Shown here piece after piece: positions 16,591 through 25,677 of a stretch of DNA of 64,000 nt; the stretch's first letter is position 1; every line of letters starts with the position of its first letter. Position numbers and translations under genes: made by a program. Origin of the DNA: a virus; the IMG/VR virus record IMGVR_UViG_3300043399_000524, positions 1-64,000 of that record, one strand, 5' to 3'. The notes beneath the pieces are model-generated. The model saw only the letters and a list, made by a program, of their open reading frames with translations, was not told the DNA's origin and did no database searches.

Positions 16591-17799
16591 ATGAAAAAAC
16601 GCAACTACACACAGGACACAGTGAAGAAGTTACAAGGATCTGTGCAAATCGAGCATACATTAGCAAAACTGGGTGCTGAGAAACTACGCCGTTTGTTGGC
16701 GACTGAGCCTTATGTCAATACATTGGGTGCATACAACGGGCAGCAAGCAGTTCAACATGCTAAAGCAGGACTAAAAGCAATTTATCTAAGTGGTTGGCAA
16801 GTAGCAGCCGCAAACAACACACAGAATACAACATATCCAGATCAATCTCTATATCCAGTAGATAGTGTTCCCCGTGTAGTTAAAGGTATAAACAACGCAT
16901 TCCGTCGTGCAGACCAAATCGAACACAGCGAAGGTCAAGTAACAACTGATTATTTCTTGCCTATCGTTGCTGATGCAGAAGCAGGATTTGGTGGCGCATT
17001 AAACGCATACGAGTTAATGAGTCATATGATTGAAGCAGGTGCAGCAGGTGTTCACTTTGAAGACCAACTTGCTAGTGAGAAAAAATGCGGTCATTTGGGA
17101 GGAAAAGTATTAGTCCCTACAAGTCAAATGATTCGCACATTAAATGCAGCACGACTAGCTGCCGATGTTGCGGGGGTTGATACTGTTATAATGGCACGAA
17201 CAGATGCTGAATCAGCTACACTAATTACTAGTGACCACGATTCATTAGACAAGGACTTTATTATAAATGAAAGAACAGAAGAAGGTTTTTACAAATTCAA
17301 AAATGGCATTGACGCTTGCATCGCTAGGGGTCTTGCTTATGCTCCCTACGCTGATTTACTATGGTTTGAAACATCAACACCTGATATCAAACAAGCCAAA
17401 AAGTTTGCCGACGCAATACACGCACAATACCCTGACCAAATGTTGGCCTATAACTGCTCCCCCAGTTTCAATTGGCGTAAATTCTTGTCAGTCGAAGAAT
17501 GTGAAACTTTCCAACGTGAACTAGGTGCTCTGGGTTATAAGTTCCAATTCATTACACTTGCGGGCTTTCATAGTGTAAACTTAGCTACTTTTGAATTAGC
17601 AGAAGCATATAAACAAAGAGGTATGGCTGGGTATAGCGAAATGCAAGAGCGTGAATTTGCCGCACAAGATCGCGGATTCACTACAGTTAAACATCAACGT
17701 GAAGTTGGTGTTGGTTATTTTGATTTAATTAGCGAAGCAGTCGGGTCTAAGTCAACTACTGCACTAAATACCAGTACAGAGTCAGACCAATTTCATTAA
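16591..17799 (+). CDS. aceA: Isocitrate lyase
   Basis: A 402-residue isocitrate lyase, which splits isocitrate into succinate and glyoxylate. KKCGH at 164-168 is the catalytic signature, with C166 as general acid. [37 protein letters not shown] and LAGFHS all match the family. It is somewhat shorter than the ~430-residue bacterial enzymes because the N-terminus is trimmed. Methylisocitrate lyase and PEP mutase are excluded by the signature and length. It sits in the same operon as nrdB (12 bases away) and glutaredoxin. A metabolic gene of host origin in a phage is unusual; the glyoxylate shunt or a one-carbon supply via glycine are possible roles. Confidence 0.93.
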   Translation: MKKRNYTQDTVKKLQGSVQIEHTLAKLGAEKLRRLLATEPYVNTLGAYNGQQAVQHAKAGLKAIYLSGWQVAAANNTQNTTYPDQSLYPVDSVPRVVKGINNAFRRADQIEHSEGQVTTDYFLPIVADAEAGFGGALNAYELMSHMIEAGAAGVHFEDQLASEKKCGHLGGKVLVPTSQMIRTLNAARLAADVAGVDTVIMARTDAESATLITSDHDSLDKDFIINERTEEGFYKFKNGIDACIARGLAYAPYADLLWFETSTPDIKQAKKFADAIHAQYPDQMLAYNCSPSFNWRKFLSVEECETFQRELGALGYKFQFITLAGFHSVNLATFELAEAYKQRGMAGYSEMQEREFAAQDRGFTTVKHQREVGVGYFDLISEAVGSKSTTALNTSTESDQFH

Positions 17800-17817
17800 A
17801 ATACAAGGAGAATAAAA

Positions 17818-18048
17818 ATGAAAGCTATAGTATGGAGTAAATATCACTGCCCTTATTGTGACCAGGCAAAAGCATTACTACAACAAAAGGGAATTCAATT
17901 CGAAGAACGTAAGATCGGTGACGGATGGACTAAAGAAGAATTATTAGAAGCAATTCCTACAGCACGTACAGTCCCACAAATTCTATTAGACGACCAATTG
18001 ATTGGTGGATTTAATGAACTTAAACAACATTTTTTAAAGGCAGCATAA
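17818..18048 (+). CDS. Glutaredoxin
   Basis: A 76-residue glutaredoxin with the redox motif CPYC at 11-14, the cis-proline loop TVPQI near 55-59 and the GGFNEL glutathione-side motif. It is the likely reductant for the phage ribonucleotide reductase encoded just upstream, as T4 NrdC is. AAGGAG lies eight bases before the ATG. Confidence 0.92.
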   Translation: MKAIVWSKYHCPYCDQAKALLQQKGIQFEERKIGDGWTKEELLEAIPTARTVPQILLDDQLIGGFNELKQHFLKAA

Positions 18049-18347
18049 TGGCATTAACAATAGGAAAGGTTTATACTTTCAAATTAAACAGTGGAGAAGA
18101 ATTAGTTGCAAAAATTACTGATTCTACAGATGATACTATAAGCGTTTCAGAACCAGTATCTGTTGCTCCTGGTCCACAGGGTATGGGTCTAGTACCTAGT
18201 CTTTTTACCGCAGATTTAGGTCAATCTGTGACGATAAATACTAATAGTATTGCTATGTATTGCGAAACTGATGATTCAGTTAGAATGAAATACGTAGAAG
18301 CAACAACAGGTATTAAAGTACCTGACAAAAAGATTATAATGGGATAA
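18048..18347 (+). CDS. Small beta-barrel phage protein (Sm-like)
   Basis: A 99-residue protein that starts on the last base of the glutaredoxin stop (TAATG). The pattern KLNSGEELVAKI-TDSTDDTISV-SEPVSV resembles an LSm-like beta sheet. Similar proteins occur in many T4-like phages, from memory, with no established role. An RNA-binding role would only be a guess from the fold. Confidence 0.6.
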   Translation: MALTIGKVYTFKLNSGEELVAKITDSTDDTISVSEPVSVAPGPQGMGLVPSLFTADLGQSVTINTNSIAMYCETDDSVRMKYVEATTGIKVPDKKIIMG

Positions 18348-18348
18348 A

Positions 18349-18633
18349 ATGCCTAATTTGTGTAGAGTTGGTGATATAAATCAAACCGGTGGCGCCATCA
18401 TAGGTGGTGCTAGCACCGTTTTTGCCAATGGACTAAAAGTAGGACAACTCGGTAACCAACTCACCCCACACGCCCCGTGGAGCAAAAAAGCACACCCGCC
18501 GCACCGTAAAGCAACTGTTACCAGTGGAAGCCCCACAGTTTTCGCCGATGGCATCGCAGTTGCAAGAGTAACATCAAGTAATAGCTGTGGACATAGTATG
18601 GCTCAAGGTAGCCCGGATGTATTTGTAGAATGA
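18349..18633 (+). CDS. PAAR-domain spike-tip protein
   Basis: A 94-residue PAAR protein, which caps the tail spike and helps pierce the host envelope. It has the repeated turn pattern of the family (GDINQTGG, TVFANGLKVG, HPPHRKATVTSGSPTVFADG) and His and Cys residues (H-PPH, CGH) placed to bind a metal at the tip. The next gene, a large virion protein, overlaps its stop by four bases. Confidence 0.88.
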   Translation: MPNLCRVGDINQTGGAIIGGASTVFANGLKVGQLGNQLTPHAPWSKKAHPPHRKATVTSGSPTVFADGIAVARVTSSNSCGHSMAQGSPDVFVE

Positions 18634-21600
18634 GTGATACAGGAAAACAAAGTCCATTAGGCGTTAATGTCTTGAACGCTCTTTTAACCACACAAGGGTT
18701 GCAAATCAACTCAAAAATGGTGTCTTGGGTTGGTACCTCACATAATTTTACAGATTATATATTTGGTAAAGTATGCCAAGATACTGTGCTTCGCTTATGC
18801 ACATGGTCAATACATATAGCATATTTACGCAAAGAAGCAGGACAAATAAGTTCCGTCACCTATAACAATATAATATCAATCGGCGCCGGATCAACAAATA
18901 TTCCAATTACATCGATTGTATCAGGACAAGATACTTCAACCGGTCAATATTATATTGAAGTTAGTTATAATATTAACCAGGCAGTAACCGTTGGTCAGTT
19001 TATACGTATAAATGAGGCATCACCCATTGCATTCAATGGAAATTGGTTAATTTCAGAAATAGTTGACACCAATACATTTAGAATATACACTACTGTAGGT
19101 TATGGTGTTGCAACATCAAATGGATACTTTATTGTTGATTCACAGGTTCCTGCTTTAGGAAATTCAAAACCATTCTCATATGTATGGGAAGAACCTAATG
19201 CACCATATGGTACTGGTACATTTAATTTAATTGGGGACATTGGCTGGGGAGGAAGTACTTATAAGAGTAACAATCCTGTAACTCAATGGGGCTACATTAG
19301 ATTGTTGGCACTGCAGGCCTGGATGGAATTTAATTACAATAGTACATTAGAGCAAGGTAGTACATATAATCCTCGAGGATATCGTGATTTTTTACAATCA
19401 TTTCAAAATGCATATAGCTTTATAAGTTATAGCAATAATGCAATATTATCAGTAGACAATAGTATAGATTTCTTGGATGGTACATTCAGTAATATGAATG
19501 ACCTTATTACAGCGGATGTTACTAATGTTAATTTAGCATTAAAAAGTTGGGGACAAGACTTAATTTTATTAGGTAAAGCATTAGATTTATCAAACATAGA
19601 TATTTTTGGATTACCCTCAGTACTACTAAAAACTTTAGCGAAATACAGTGCAATAACTAAAAATCTAAGCCTTGCTATAATTGCTGCTGGAATTCCAGTA
19701 GACGAACTTGGAAGTATTTTAGGAAATATAACACAGCCTACGATAATACAAGAAAGAAAATTGTATGCATCGTTTGTATTGACTGTGGGAGATGCATTAC
19801 AAGAAATATTAATTTCGTTAAACTGCAAAACTGAGGGATTAGAATCATTAGCAGATTTATTAGATCCTAAAAAACTTTTTCCTAATAGCTACGCATCTTT
19901 GACAGTTCCTATATACACTGACAATAATACCACACCAACACAAACTACTACAGTAGCAGATAACGGAACAACAGTTGTCAGTAATCTTAGTAATAGTAAA
20001 ATTTCATATTTAATATATACCAATAATGGAGTCAATCCACAATTAACAAGCCCGGAAATATTAAACAAAATAGGAGTGCAAGTAATACCTGGCTCACCTT
20101 TAATTAGTGAAGATAATAACACAGATGCTACTATTGTAATACAAGAGCCAGTAAGAGGATTTGGGTCATATCTATCAACTATTGTTCCACCAGCAATAGC
20201 TACGACTGCAGGTGCATTTTCTGCATCAATGCAGCAAATTAAGAATATTAAAGAAATACCTATAGAAAAGTTTGGACAAGTTGTAATTAATTTAGAAACA
20301 ATGGCAATTGCAACCGTTAACGGAACTCCTGTATCTTTGAATACGAATCAAGGTACGCAAAATAACGTACCTACTAATTTAAGTTTAAGATCGGCTGCTT
20401 TACCATTGATAGCATTGGGCAGCGGACCTCAAGGATCATATACTGCCAGCGACTTTTTTGGTTGCATGAGTGGACTTCCATATAACGGAAGTTCAGAATA
20501 TCCTTCTAGAAATACGCCTGAGTGGGGTCTAGAAGGAATTTTTAATAAATTAAAACAAGTAGCAACACGAAAATTATATAATATATATCATGAATTATAT
20601 CTCGCGGTAACATGGTCAAAAGCAACAACCTATATAACTCAAAATATATATAATGTCAATGTGCAGTCTTACATTGCCCCAAATCCAAGTGCTATTCCTC
20701 CCATTGCGGGACAGCCTAGAATAGATGATTGGTATTACACAGTAGAGTTTGGTATTGATGACAACGGCGGTGGGTATGGTAGAGGAAGTGCCCCCGCACC
20801 TACGGTTCAATTAACTCCTAACAATTGTGGCGGTAGTCTAACAATTAAAATTGGAACTGACGATAATGAGGTTCCTGGAAATTTCGGAAAAGTTTTAGAA
20901 AATACAAAAAATTACGGTACTGCATATAAATACGCAACTACATCAGTCATGCAAAGTGCTGCACCATCAGCGCCACTAGCGCCAGAAGAATTCTTATATA
21001 TTCAAGCTCCACCGATTCAACCTTTCCCTGTACAGGATGACGGAAGTTTTTATCCCACTGGGTATAATCATGATCCTGGATATAAAGCAGGTTCTCAAGG
21101 TGGAACTGTTGCAGGATATAATGGATGGCCTTATATGGAATCTGTTGTACAAGGATATATAAACCAAGCTAATTTAGAAATTACTTATATAAGTAAAAGC
21201 CAACCTGATGCATGTAGAAAATTGAATTCCTATTGGAATAGTACAGGTAATCAATTAACAATAGAACAGCGTGCTAGAATGACTGGATACAAACCACCAT
21301 TGTCAGATCCAAGAGAAGATTATCTGTCATTGTGGCCAACAACAATCTACACATTTACTGATTCGATGCCCACATATGGAAAAAACACGGATTCACAAAT
21401 GTATGCACAAACATTAGAAAATATTTCTGATTGGAACAATGTAGGTGGACAAAGTATTGTAGCAATGATGCGTCAGGATCGGAATCAAGATCGTCTGTCA
21501 TTGATAGGTATTGATTTGGATAATAATATTAATGACCAAATAGCAAGACCAACTTCACAATTGTCATCTCTAGGAAGTGAATTGTCATCTCCTGCTATTA

Positions 21601-21821
21601 ATTACAATAATAATTCAATTACACCAGAACCTTTGGGATCATATGATTCAGGAACCGCTATAGTTCCGGGAACTTTCGGTGAAAACCCATATCAAAATAT
21701 TATACCGCCTACCCTTAATGCATGGACTTCGTCTTCATCATTAATACCTAGTACTTATACCGTTAATTCAGCAATTGAAGAAGTTATTCGTTGTAACTGT
21801 GATTGCTGGAATTTGGCATAA
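18630..21821 (+). CDS. Large virion protein next to the spike
   Basis: A 1063-residue protein with no enzymatic motif. It is rich in Asn, Ser, Thr and Ile and beta-rich throughout. Residues about 75-165 form a separate domain (SIGAGSTNIPITSI...NGNWLISEIVDTNTFRI), of a type seen in phage tail and baseplate proteins. A helical part at about 270-420 follows, then more beta structure. It ends in CNCDCWNLA, where the Cys pattern could bind metal. Co-translation with the PAAR protein suggests a spike- or baseplate-associated structural role; the family is not recognised. Confidence 0.65.
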   Translation: MSDTGKQSPLGVNVLNALLTTQGLQINSKMVSWVGTSHNFTDYIFGKVCQDTVLRLCTWSIHIAYLRKEAGQISSVTYNNIISIGAGSTNIPITSIVSGQDTSTGQYYIEVSYNINQAVTVGQFIRINEASPIAFNGNWLISEIVDTNTFRIYTTVGYGVATSNGYFIVDSQVPALGNSKPFSYVWEEPNAPYGTGTFNLIGDIGWGGSTYKSNNPVTQWGYIRLLALQAWMEFNYNSTLEQGSTYNPRGYRDFLQSFQNAYSFISYSNNAILSVDNSIDFLDGTFSNMNDLITADVTNVNLALKSWGQDLILLGKALDLSNIDIFGLPSVLLKTLAKYSAITKNLSLAIIAAGIPVDELGSILGNITQPTIIQERKLYASFVLTVGDALQEILISLNCKTEGLESLADLLDPKKLFPNSYASLTVPIYTDNNTTPTQTTTVADNGTTVVSNLSNSKISYLIYTNNGVNPQLTSPEILNKIGVQVIPGSPLISEDNNTDATIVIQEPVRGFGSYLSTIVPPAIATTAGAFSASMQQIKNIKEIPIEKFGQVVINLETMAIATVNGTPVSLNTNQGTQNNVPTNLSLRSAALPLIALGSGPQGSYTASDFFGCMSGLPYNGSSEYPSRNTPEWGLEGIFNKLKQVATRKLYNIYHELYLAVTWSKATTYITQNIYNVNVQSYIAPNPSAIPPIAGQPRIDDWYYTVEFGIDDNGGGYGRGSAPAPTVQLTPNNCGGSLTIKIGTDDNEVPGNFGKVLENTKNYGTAYKYATTSVMQSAAPSAPLAPEEFLYIQAPPIQPFPVQDDGSFYPTGYNHDPGYKAGSQGGTVAGYNGWPYMESVVQGYINQANLEITYISKSQPDACRKLNSYWNSTGNQLTIEQRARMTGYKPPLSDPREDYLSLWPTTIYTFTDSMPTYGKNTDSQMYAQTLENISDWNNVGGQSIVAMMRQDRNQDRLSLIGIDLDNNINDQIARPTSQLSSLGSELSSPAINYNNNSITPEPLGSYDSGTAIVPGTFGENPYQNIIPPTLNAWTSSSSLIPSTYTVNSAIEEVIRCNCDCWNLA

Positions 21822-21831
21822 GGAGAATAAA

Positions 21832-22437
21832 ATGAAAATGCATATAAAATATTTATTAGTAGCTACCATTATCTTGGTACTAATGTTTGGATTCACTGCA
21901 TTAAATGTTAACAATACCAATCTTCTAATTGAGAAAGCAGCAGAACCTGTTGCTGAGGTAGCTAAGGTAGCAAAAATTGTAGATCCTAAACAGCTAGCTT
22001 GCATGGCTAAAAACATCTTTTATGAAGCTAACGGAGAACCTATTCAAGGTCAAGCTGCCGTAGCTAGAGTTGTTATGAATAGAATTCAACATGGTTTTGG
22101 AAGTAATCCATGTAATGTAATATATCAGGCAACATATGTTGAAAAACTAAATGAAGAGGGTGATATTTACAAAGAAAAAAGGTGTCAGTTTAGCTGGGTA
22201 TGTGAGGGTAAAGACGAACCAAATAAAAATAATCCAGGATATATAAAGGCTAAAGAAATAGCATACGATGTACTAGCATATGATGCCTATGACGATGTAA
22301 TACCAAAATCTACTCTATTCTTTCACAATCTAACAGTGAAACCAAACTGGCCATATCAACACGCTAAACAAATAGGTAATCACATTTTTTATTCTAAAAG
22401 TAAAAAGAAGAAACAAAATAAATTAGCAACCCAGTAA
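21832..22437 (+). CDS. SleB-like cell wall hydrolase with membrane anchor
   Basis: A 201-residue protein. Residues about 6-25 are a hydrophobic signal or anchor (YLLVATIILVLMFGF). The rest matches the cell-wall hydrolase SleB/CwlJ family: CMAKNIFYEANGE with catalytic Glu65, AAVARVVMNRI, CQFSW, and NHIFY near the end. It probably acts as the endolysin, exported or anchored by its N-terminus. ATG 21832 is chosen because AAGGAGAAT precedes it. It starts ten bases after the large virion protein. Confidence 0.85.
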   Translation: MKMHIKYLLVATIILVLMFGFTALNVNNTNLLIEKAAEPVAEVAKVAKIVDPKQLACMAKNIFYEANGEPIQGQAAVARVVMNRIQHGFGSNPCNVIYQATYVEKLNEEGDIYKEKRCQFSWVCEGKDEPNKNNPGYIKAKEIAYDVLAYDAYDDVIPKSTLFFHNLTVKPNWPYQHAKQIGNHIFYSKSKKKKQNKLATQ

Positions 22438-22442
22438 CTACA

Positions 22443-22450
22443 GATAAATC
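22443..22450 (+). promoter_or_regulatory. Late promoter box abutting metK
   Basis: GATAAATC, one base off the late box, ends exactly five bases before the metK ATG at 22456. No Shine-Dalgarno is present, so transcripts from here would start at or near the ATG. Confidence 0.4.
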
Positions 22451-22455
22451 ATACT

Positions 22456-23556
22456 ATGAGTTATCTATTTACAAGTGAATCCGTGTCCGAAGGACACCCT
22501 GATAAAGTAGCTGATGCAATCAGCGATGCAGTTTTAGATTTGGTAATGGCAAAAGAAGATAGTTCACTGCGCTGTGCATGTGAAACTCTTGTTACTACTA
22601 ACCGTGTTGTGTTGGCAGGAGAATACAAAGGTATTCTACACGACGAAGAAGTTGAAAGTGCTGTACGCAAAGTTATCAAAAATATCGGTTACGAACAACA
22701 AGGTTTCAATTGGCAAACAGTTGAAATCACGAACTTACTACACGGACAAAGTGCAGATATTGCACTAGGAACAGACAGTTTCGGTGCAGGAGACCAAGGC
22801 TTAATGTTTGGTTATGCATGTGATGAAAATGACAATCAAATGCCCAGTGCAATTTATTGGTCTCACCGTATCGTTGAAGCACTTTCTCACGCTAGAAAAA
22901 ATGGCGTATTGACTTGGTTAGGTCCCGATGCCAAAAGTCAAGTTACATTTGAATACGACGAATTGAATCGTCCTATACGTATTGCTAAAGTAGTATGTTC
23001 TACACAACATTCCGAAACAGTTGACATTGAAACAGTTAGGCGTACAATAGAGTCAGTAATTCGTAATATACTACCTGGCAAATATGTTGATAACAATACT
23101 GAATTTTATATTAATCCTACTGGCCGCTTTGTTATCGGCGGCCCTGATGGGGATACTGGGCTTACTGGTCGCAAAATCATTGTAGACACTTATGGAGGGT
23201 ATAGTCCTCATGGTGGAGGGGCATTCTCGGGTAAAGACCCTACTAAGGTTGATCGTAGTGCCGCCTACATGATGCGCTATATTGCTAAGAACATTGTAGC
23301 GTCAGGACAAGCACCATGGGCTACGTGTCAAGTTAGCTATGCAATTGGGTTGAAAGATCCGATGAGTTTTTATGTCGAAACGCAGGATACTAAACTTAGT
23401 CGTTATTTAACAGACTGGATTAAGAATAACGTAGACTTGACACCAAAAGGAATTATTGATAAATTTAAACTATTCAGACCTTTGTATACAAAAACCACAA
23501 ACTATGGACATTTTGGTAAATCATATTTACCTTGGGAACAAGTTGATTTGTTTTAA
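22456..23556 (+). CDS. metK: S-adenosylmethionine synthetase
   Basis: A 366-residue methionine adenosyltransferase that makes SAM from methionine and ATP. GHPDK at 13-17, GAGDQG near 110, GPDGDTGLTGRK near 228, and GGGAFSGKDPTKVDRSAAY near 254 are the family's ATP, metal and methionine motifs. It is slightly shorter than the ~384-residue bacterial enzyme. The window also encodes three methyltransferase domains (5414, 28136, 42435) that would use SAM. It lies directly after a lysis gene and overlaps the next gene by one base. Confidence 0.95.
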   Translation: MSYLFTSESVSEGHPDKVADAISDAVLDLVMAKEDSSLRCACETLVTTNRVVLAGEYKGILHDEEVESAVRKVIKNIGYEQQGFNWQTVEITNLLHGQSADIALGTDSFGAGDQGLMFGYACDENDNQMPSAIYWSHRIVEALSHARKNGVLTWLGPDAKSQVTFEYDELNRPIRIAKVVCSTQHSETVDIETVRRTIESVIRNILPGKYVDNNTEFYINPTGRFVIGGPDGDTGLTGRKIIVDTYGGYSPHGGGAFSGKDPTKVDRSAAYMMRYIAKNIVASGQAPWATCQVSYAIGLKDPMSFYVETQDTKLSRYLTDWIKNNVDLTPKGIIDKFKLFRPLYTKTTNYGHFGKSYLPWEQVDLF

Positions 23557-24029
23557 TGGAAGAAAAGCCAAATTCAGCTAAAGGCAGAGAGAGTTATGAC
23601 AGTGAAGCTGGTAACTCTCTTATCCATTTCTTTAATAGAAATGTAACCCCTTACGCCACTGAATCTGGCGGTCCAAAGTTTGACCTTATTCCTATCGAAA
23701 AACAAAAAGACATTATGGTCAATGTAGCAAGACTACATGCCCAACAAGAATATGATAGGATAATGGAACTAGTTGCAGTATTACAAAAACAAGCAGCAGA
23801 TATTAAACGAAGGCTTGACATAACCGACATGGTTCATCAAGCTAAATACGATTTTCAGATATATCATGGACAATGTTATTGGTTGTTATATGACCGTAGA
23901 AAAGATTGTACACGATTAACATTACATGGTCCAAATGAATGGTTTACGGGAAAACCTGAAGAATATGAATATATCTGTAAAGTTAAATGGTTAGGTGACT
24001 ATACTTGGTTAGAGGTAAATGATGAATAG
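23556..24029 (+). CDS. DUF2452-like protein ending in TAG
   Basis: A 157-residue protein matching DUF2452 as I remember it: GGPKFDLIPIEKQ, ARLHAQQEYDRIM, RLDITDMVHQAKYDF, HGPNEWFTGKPEEY, and GDYTWLEVN at the end. Its function is unknown. It is the only gene in the window that stops at TAG (24027-24029). If UAG is read through, nine more codons follow before TGA at 24057-24059. It overlaps the next gene's start by about ten bases. Confidence 0.8.
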   Translation: MEEKPNSAKGRESYDSEAGNSLIHFFNRNVTPYATESGGPKFDLIPIEKQKDIMVNVARLHAQQEYDRIMELVAVLQKQAADIKRRLDITDMVHQAKYDFQIYHGQCYWLLYDRRKDCTRLTLHGPNEWFTGKPEEYEYICKVKWLGDYTWLEVNDE

Positions 24030-24585
24030 AAGTCCAGAAAGAGGGTCATTTCATATTGAGTGCGAACTTAAACGGGTAGAATCCGGTGAAAAAACCTTAG
24101 AAGATGCCCAGCCCATGATTGATTTTTATAAATCATGGGAACAGCAACGACAAGAAATGGAAGCCACCGACGAGTGGAAGAAGGATAATATGGAATATGA
24201 CCTTCGTTCTACTAAATGGATCTGTGATAAAGCCAAAGCTAGTGCAGGGTATGCACAGAACATCTATGCTGCAATTTGTAACAATGAATTTGTAAAAAAT
24301 GATGTATGGCCTATACTAACCGATAAACGATGGGGCGCTAGTTGGCGTAGTGCGGGCGGTATTGTTGCTAATATGATAGAAGAAGGTGACTATATTGATT
24401 GGTATTGCTCTGGTATTCGGGGGGAGGTAGATGATGAAGAATATCACAGTATGTCAAAAGAACAACAAGAATATTATGTTTATACTAAAACTCACTTTGT
24501 GGGTGAAGGTATAGTTACTGATGAAATACGTGAGGATTTGTTAAAGTTGGGTTGGATTGTAGTACCTAACGAAAATGAAGAATAA
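24019..24585 (+). CDS. Conserved phage protein, unknown
   Basis: A 188-residue soluble acidic protein. WRSAGGIVANMIEEGDYIDWYCSGI and a TKTHFVGEG segment give it a distinctive centre. Similar proteins are common next to phage metabolic genes, from memory. Start at ATG 24019 or 24022; both lie within the end of the DUF2452-like gene. No catalytic motif stands out. Confidence 0.65.
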   Translation: MMNRSPERGSFHIECELKRVESGEKTLEDAQPMIDFYKSWEQQRQEMEATDEWKKDNMEYDLRSTKWICDKAKASAGYAQNIYAAICNNEFVKNDVWPILTDKRWGASWRSAGGIVANMIEEGDYIDWYCSGIRGEVDDEEYHSMSKEQQEYYVYTKTHFVGEGIVTDEIREDLLKLGWIVVPNENEE

Positions 24586-24617
24586 GTACTGTTAAACATC
24601 ACAAACGGGCGCACCGA

Positions 24618-24625
24618 GATAAATA
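24618..24625 (+). promoter_or_regulatory. Late promoter box abutting the HNH endonuclease
   Basis: GATAAATA ends exactly five bases before the ATG at 24631. No Shine-Dalgarno is seen, so the mRNA is probably leaderless. Confidence 0.6.
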
Positions 24626-24630
24626 ACTAT

Positions 24631-25248
24631 ATGAAAAGTAAATATGGTCTACCAGTCGTTTGTTCTCATTGCGGGGAAATGTTTTTAACTAAACCTAGAT
24701 TTTTAGAATATTGCTCTACACCATGTAAAAATCCAATAAACCGAAAAGGAAATATTCCTTGGAATAAGGGTAGAGAGATGACTGCGGAACAAAAAGCTAA
24801 ATTAAACATAGAAGGTTTGAAAAAAGGTCGTGGTTGGAACAAAGGACTACCTAATGAAAAACAACGAGAAAAATGGACTGGATCAAATAACCCCAACTGG
24901 GAAGGTAAACTCAATAATCTTAGACCAAAAAAGATAGTAAATGACGAATTTGTTAAATACAAAAGAGAATGCAAAAAACAGACACACAGAACAAGATATG
25001 CTATGAAAAGGGAGGGTCTAATTCCCGATAATATCGGTAAAAGGAAAGATCAATATCAATTAGATCACATCATTCCTTTTAAACAAGGATACGAATTAGG
25101 AATAGATCCAAAAATCATTGGAGGTAAAAGTAATCTCCAATGGATTCTGGGGGAAGAAAACAGGACGAAATGGGATCGCTTCCAACCAGAAGAAATTATT
25201 AACAAAGTATTAGGAGAATACAATGGCTTACAGCGACCGCGTAATTGA
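24631..25248 (+). CDS. HNH homing endonuclease upstream of iscU
   Basis: A 205-residue endonuclease. The N-terminal zinc ribbon has C11, C14, C28 and C32. NUMOD3-like repeats follow (WNKGREMTAEQKAKL, WNKGLPNEKQREKW, GSNNPNW). The HNH core is LDHIIPF at 144-150, N168 in KSNLQW and N177 in EENRTKW. Its 3' end overlaps the first 26 bases of iscU and contains iscU's ribosome-binding site. Free-standing homing genes often lie beside the gene they target, so iscU may be its target. Confidence 0.88.
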   Translation: MKSKYGLPVVCSHCGEMFLTKPRFLEYCSTPCKNPINRKGNIPWNKGREMTAEQKAKLNIEGLKKGRGWNKGLPNEKQREKWTGSNNPNWEGKLNNLRPKKIVNDEFVKYKRECKKQTHRTRYAMKREGLIPDNIGKRKDQYQLDHIIPFKQGYELGIDPKIIGGKSNLQWILGEENRTKWDRFQPEEIINKVLGEYNGLQRPRN

Positions 25249-25612
25249 CCATTATGAAAATCCAAGAAATGTAGGATCGTTCGCCAAGGATGAAGCGCAT
25301 GTCGGCACCGGGATGGTTGGTGCTCCGGCATGCGGTTAGCTGGGCGATGTTATGAAACTACAAATCAAAGTAAATCCAAAAACAGGAATTATCGAAGATG
25401 CCAAATTTAAAACATATGGGTGCGGGTCGGCTATTGCTAGCTCAAGTCTTGTCACTGAATGGGTCAAAGGGAAAACACTTAACGAAGCTGCCGGACTCAA
25501 AAACTCTCAAATCGCAGAAGAACTTGCACTCCCCCCAGTCAAAATCCATTGCTCAATCCTCGCGGAAGACGCCATCAAAGCCGCAGTAGAAGATTACAAA
25601 AAAAAGCATTAA
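25223..25612 (+). CDS. iscU: Fe-S scaffold IscU with in-frame TAG at codon 39
   Basis: A 129-codon frame closely resembling betaproteobacterial IscU, the scaffold on which Fe-S clusters are built. TAGGAG at 25211-25216 precedes the ATG. The first 38 codons match (MAYSDRVIDHYENPRN, GMVGAPACG). Then comes TAG CTG GGC, and IscU resumes at DVMKLQ in the same frame. All three cluster cysteines are present: C37, C67 and C110. The LPPVK motif is intact. The three extra codons fall inside the ACGD active-site loop. Downstream residues are conserved, which argues against an old pseudogene. If UAG is not read, only 38 residues are made, unless ATG 25352 restarts translation. GC is higher than in the neighbours, suggesting recent transfer. 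Confidence 0.85.
25337..25345 (+). other. Nine-base insert with amber codon in iscU
   Basis: TAGCTGGGC sits between the codons for G38 and the Asp that follows it in normal IscU. It adds [UAG]-Leu-Gly and keeps the frame. Confidence 0.85.
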
Positions 25613-25677
25613 CCGATTTGCGATAGATACAGTGCCGGCATTTTCCCAAAAAACGATAAAGAATAGCACCTTTTGTA

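Noticed and set aside
16591-17799. Methylisocitrate lyase or PEP mutase
   Set aside because: The KKCGH signature, the length and the long central insert match isocitrate lyase.
25223-25612. iscU as a simple decayed pseudogene
   Set aside because: The frame is kept across the insert, all cluster cysteines and motifs downstream of the TAG are intact, and a second amber gene and a CUA tRNA lie next to it. It cannot be ruled out fully without relatives.
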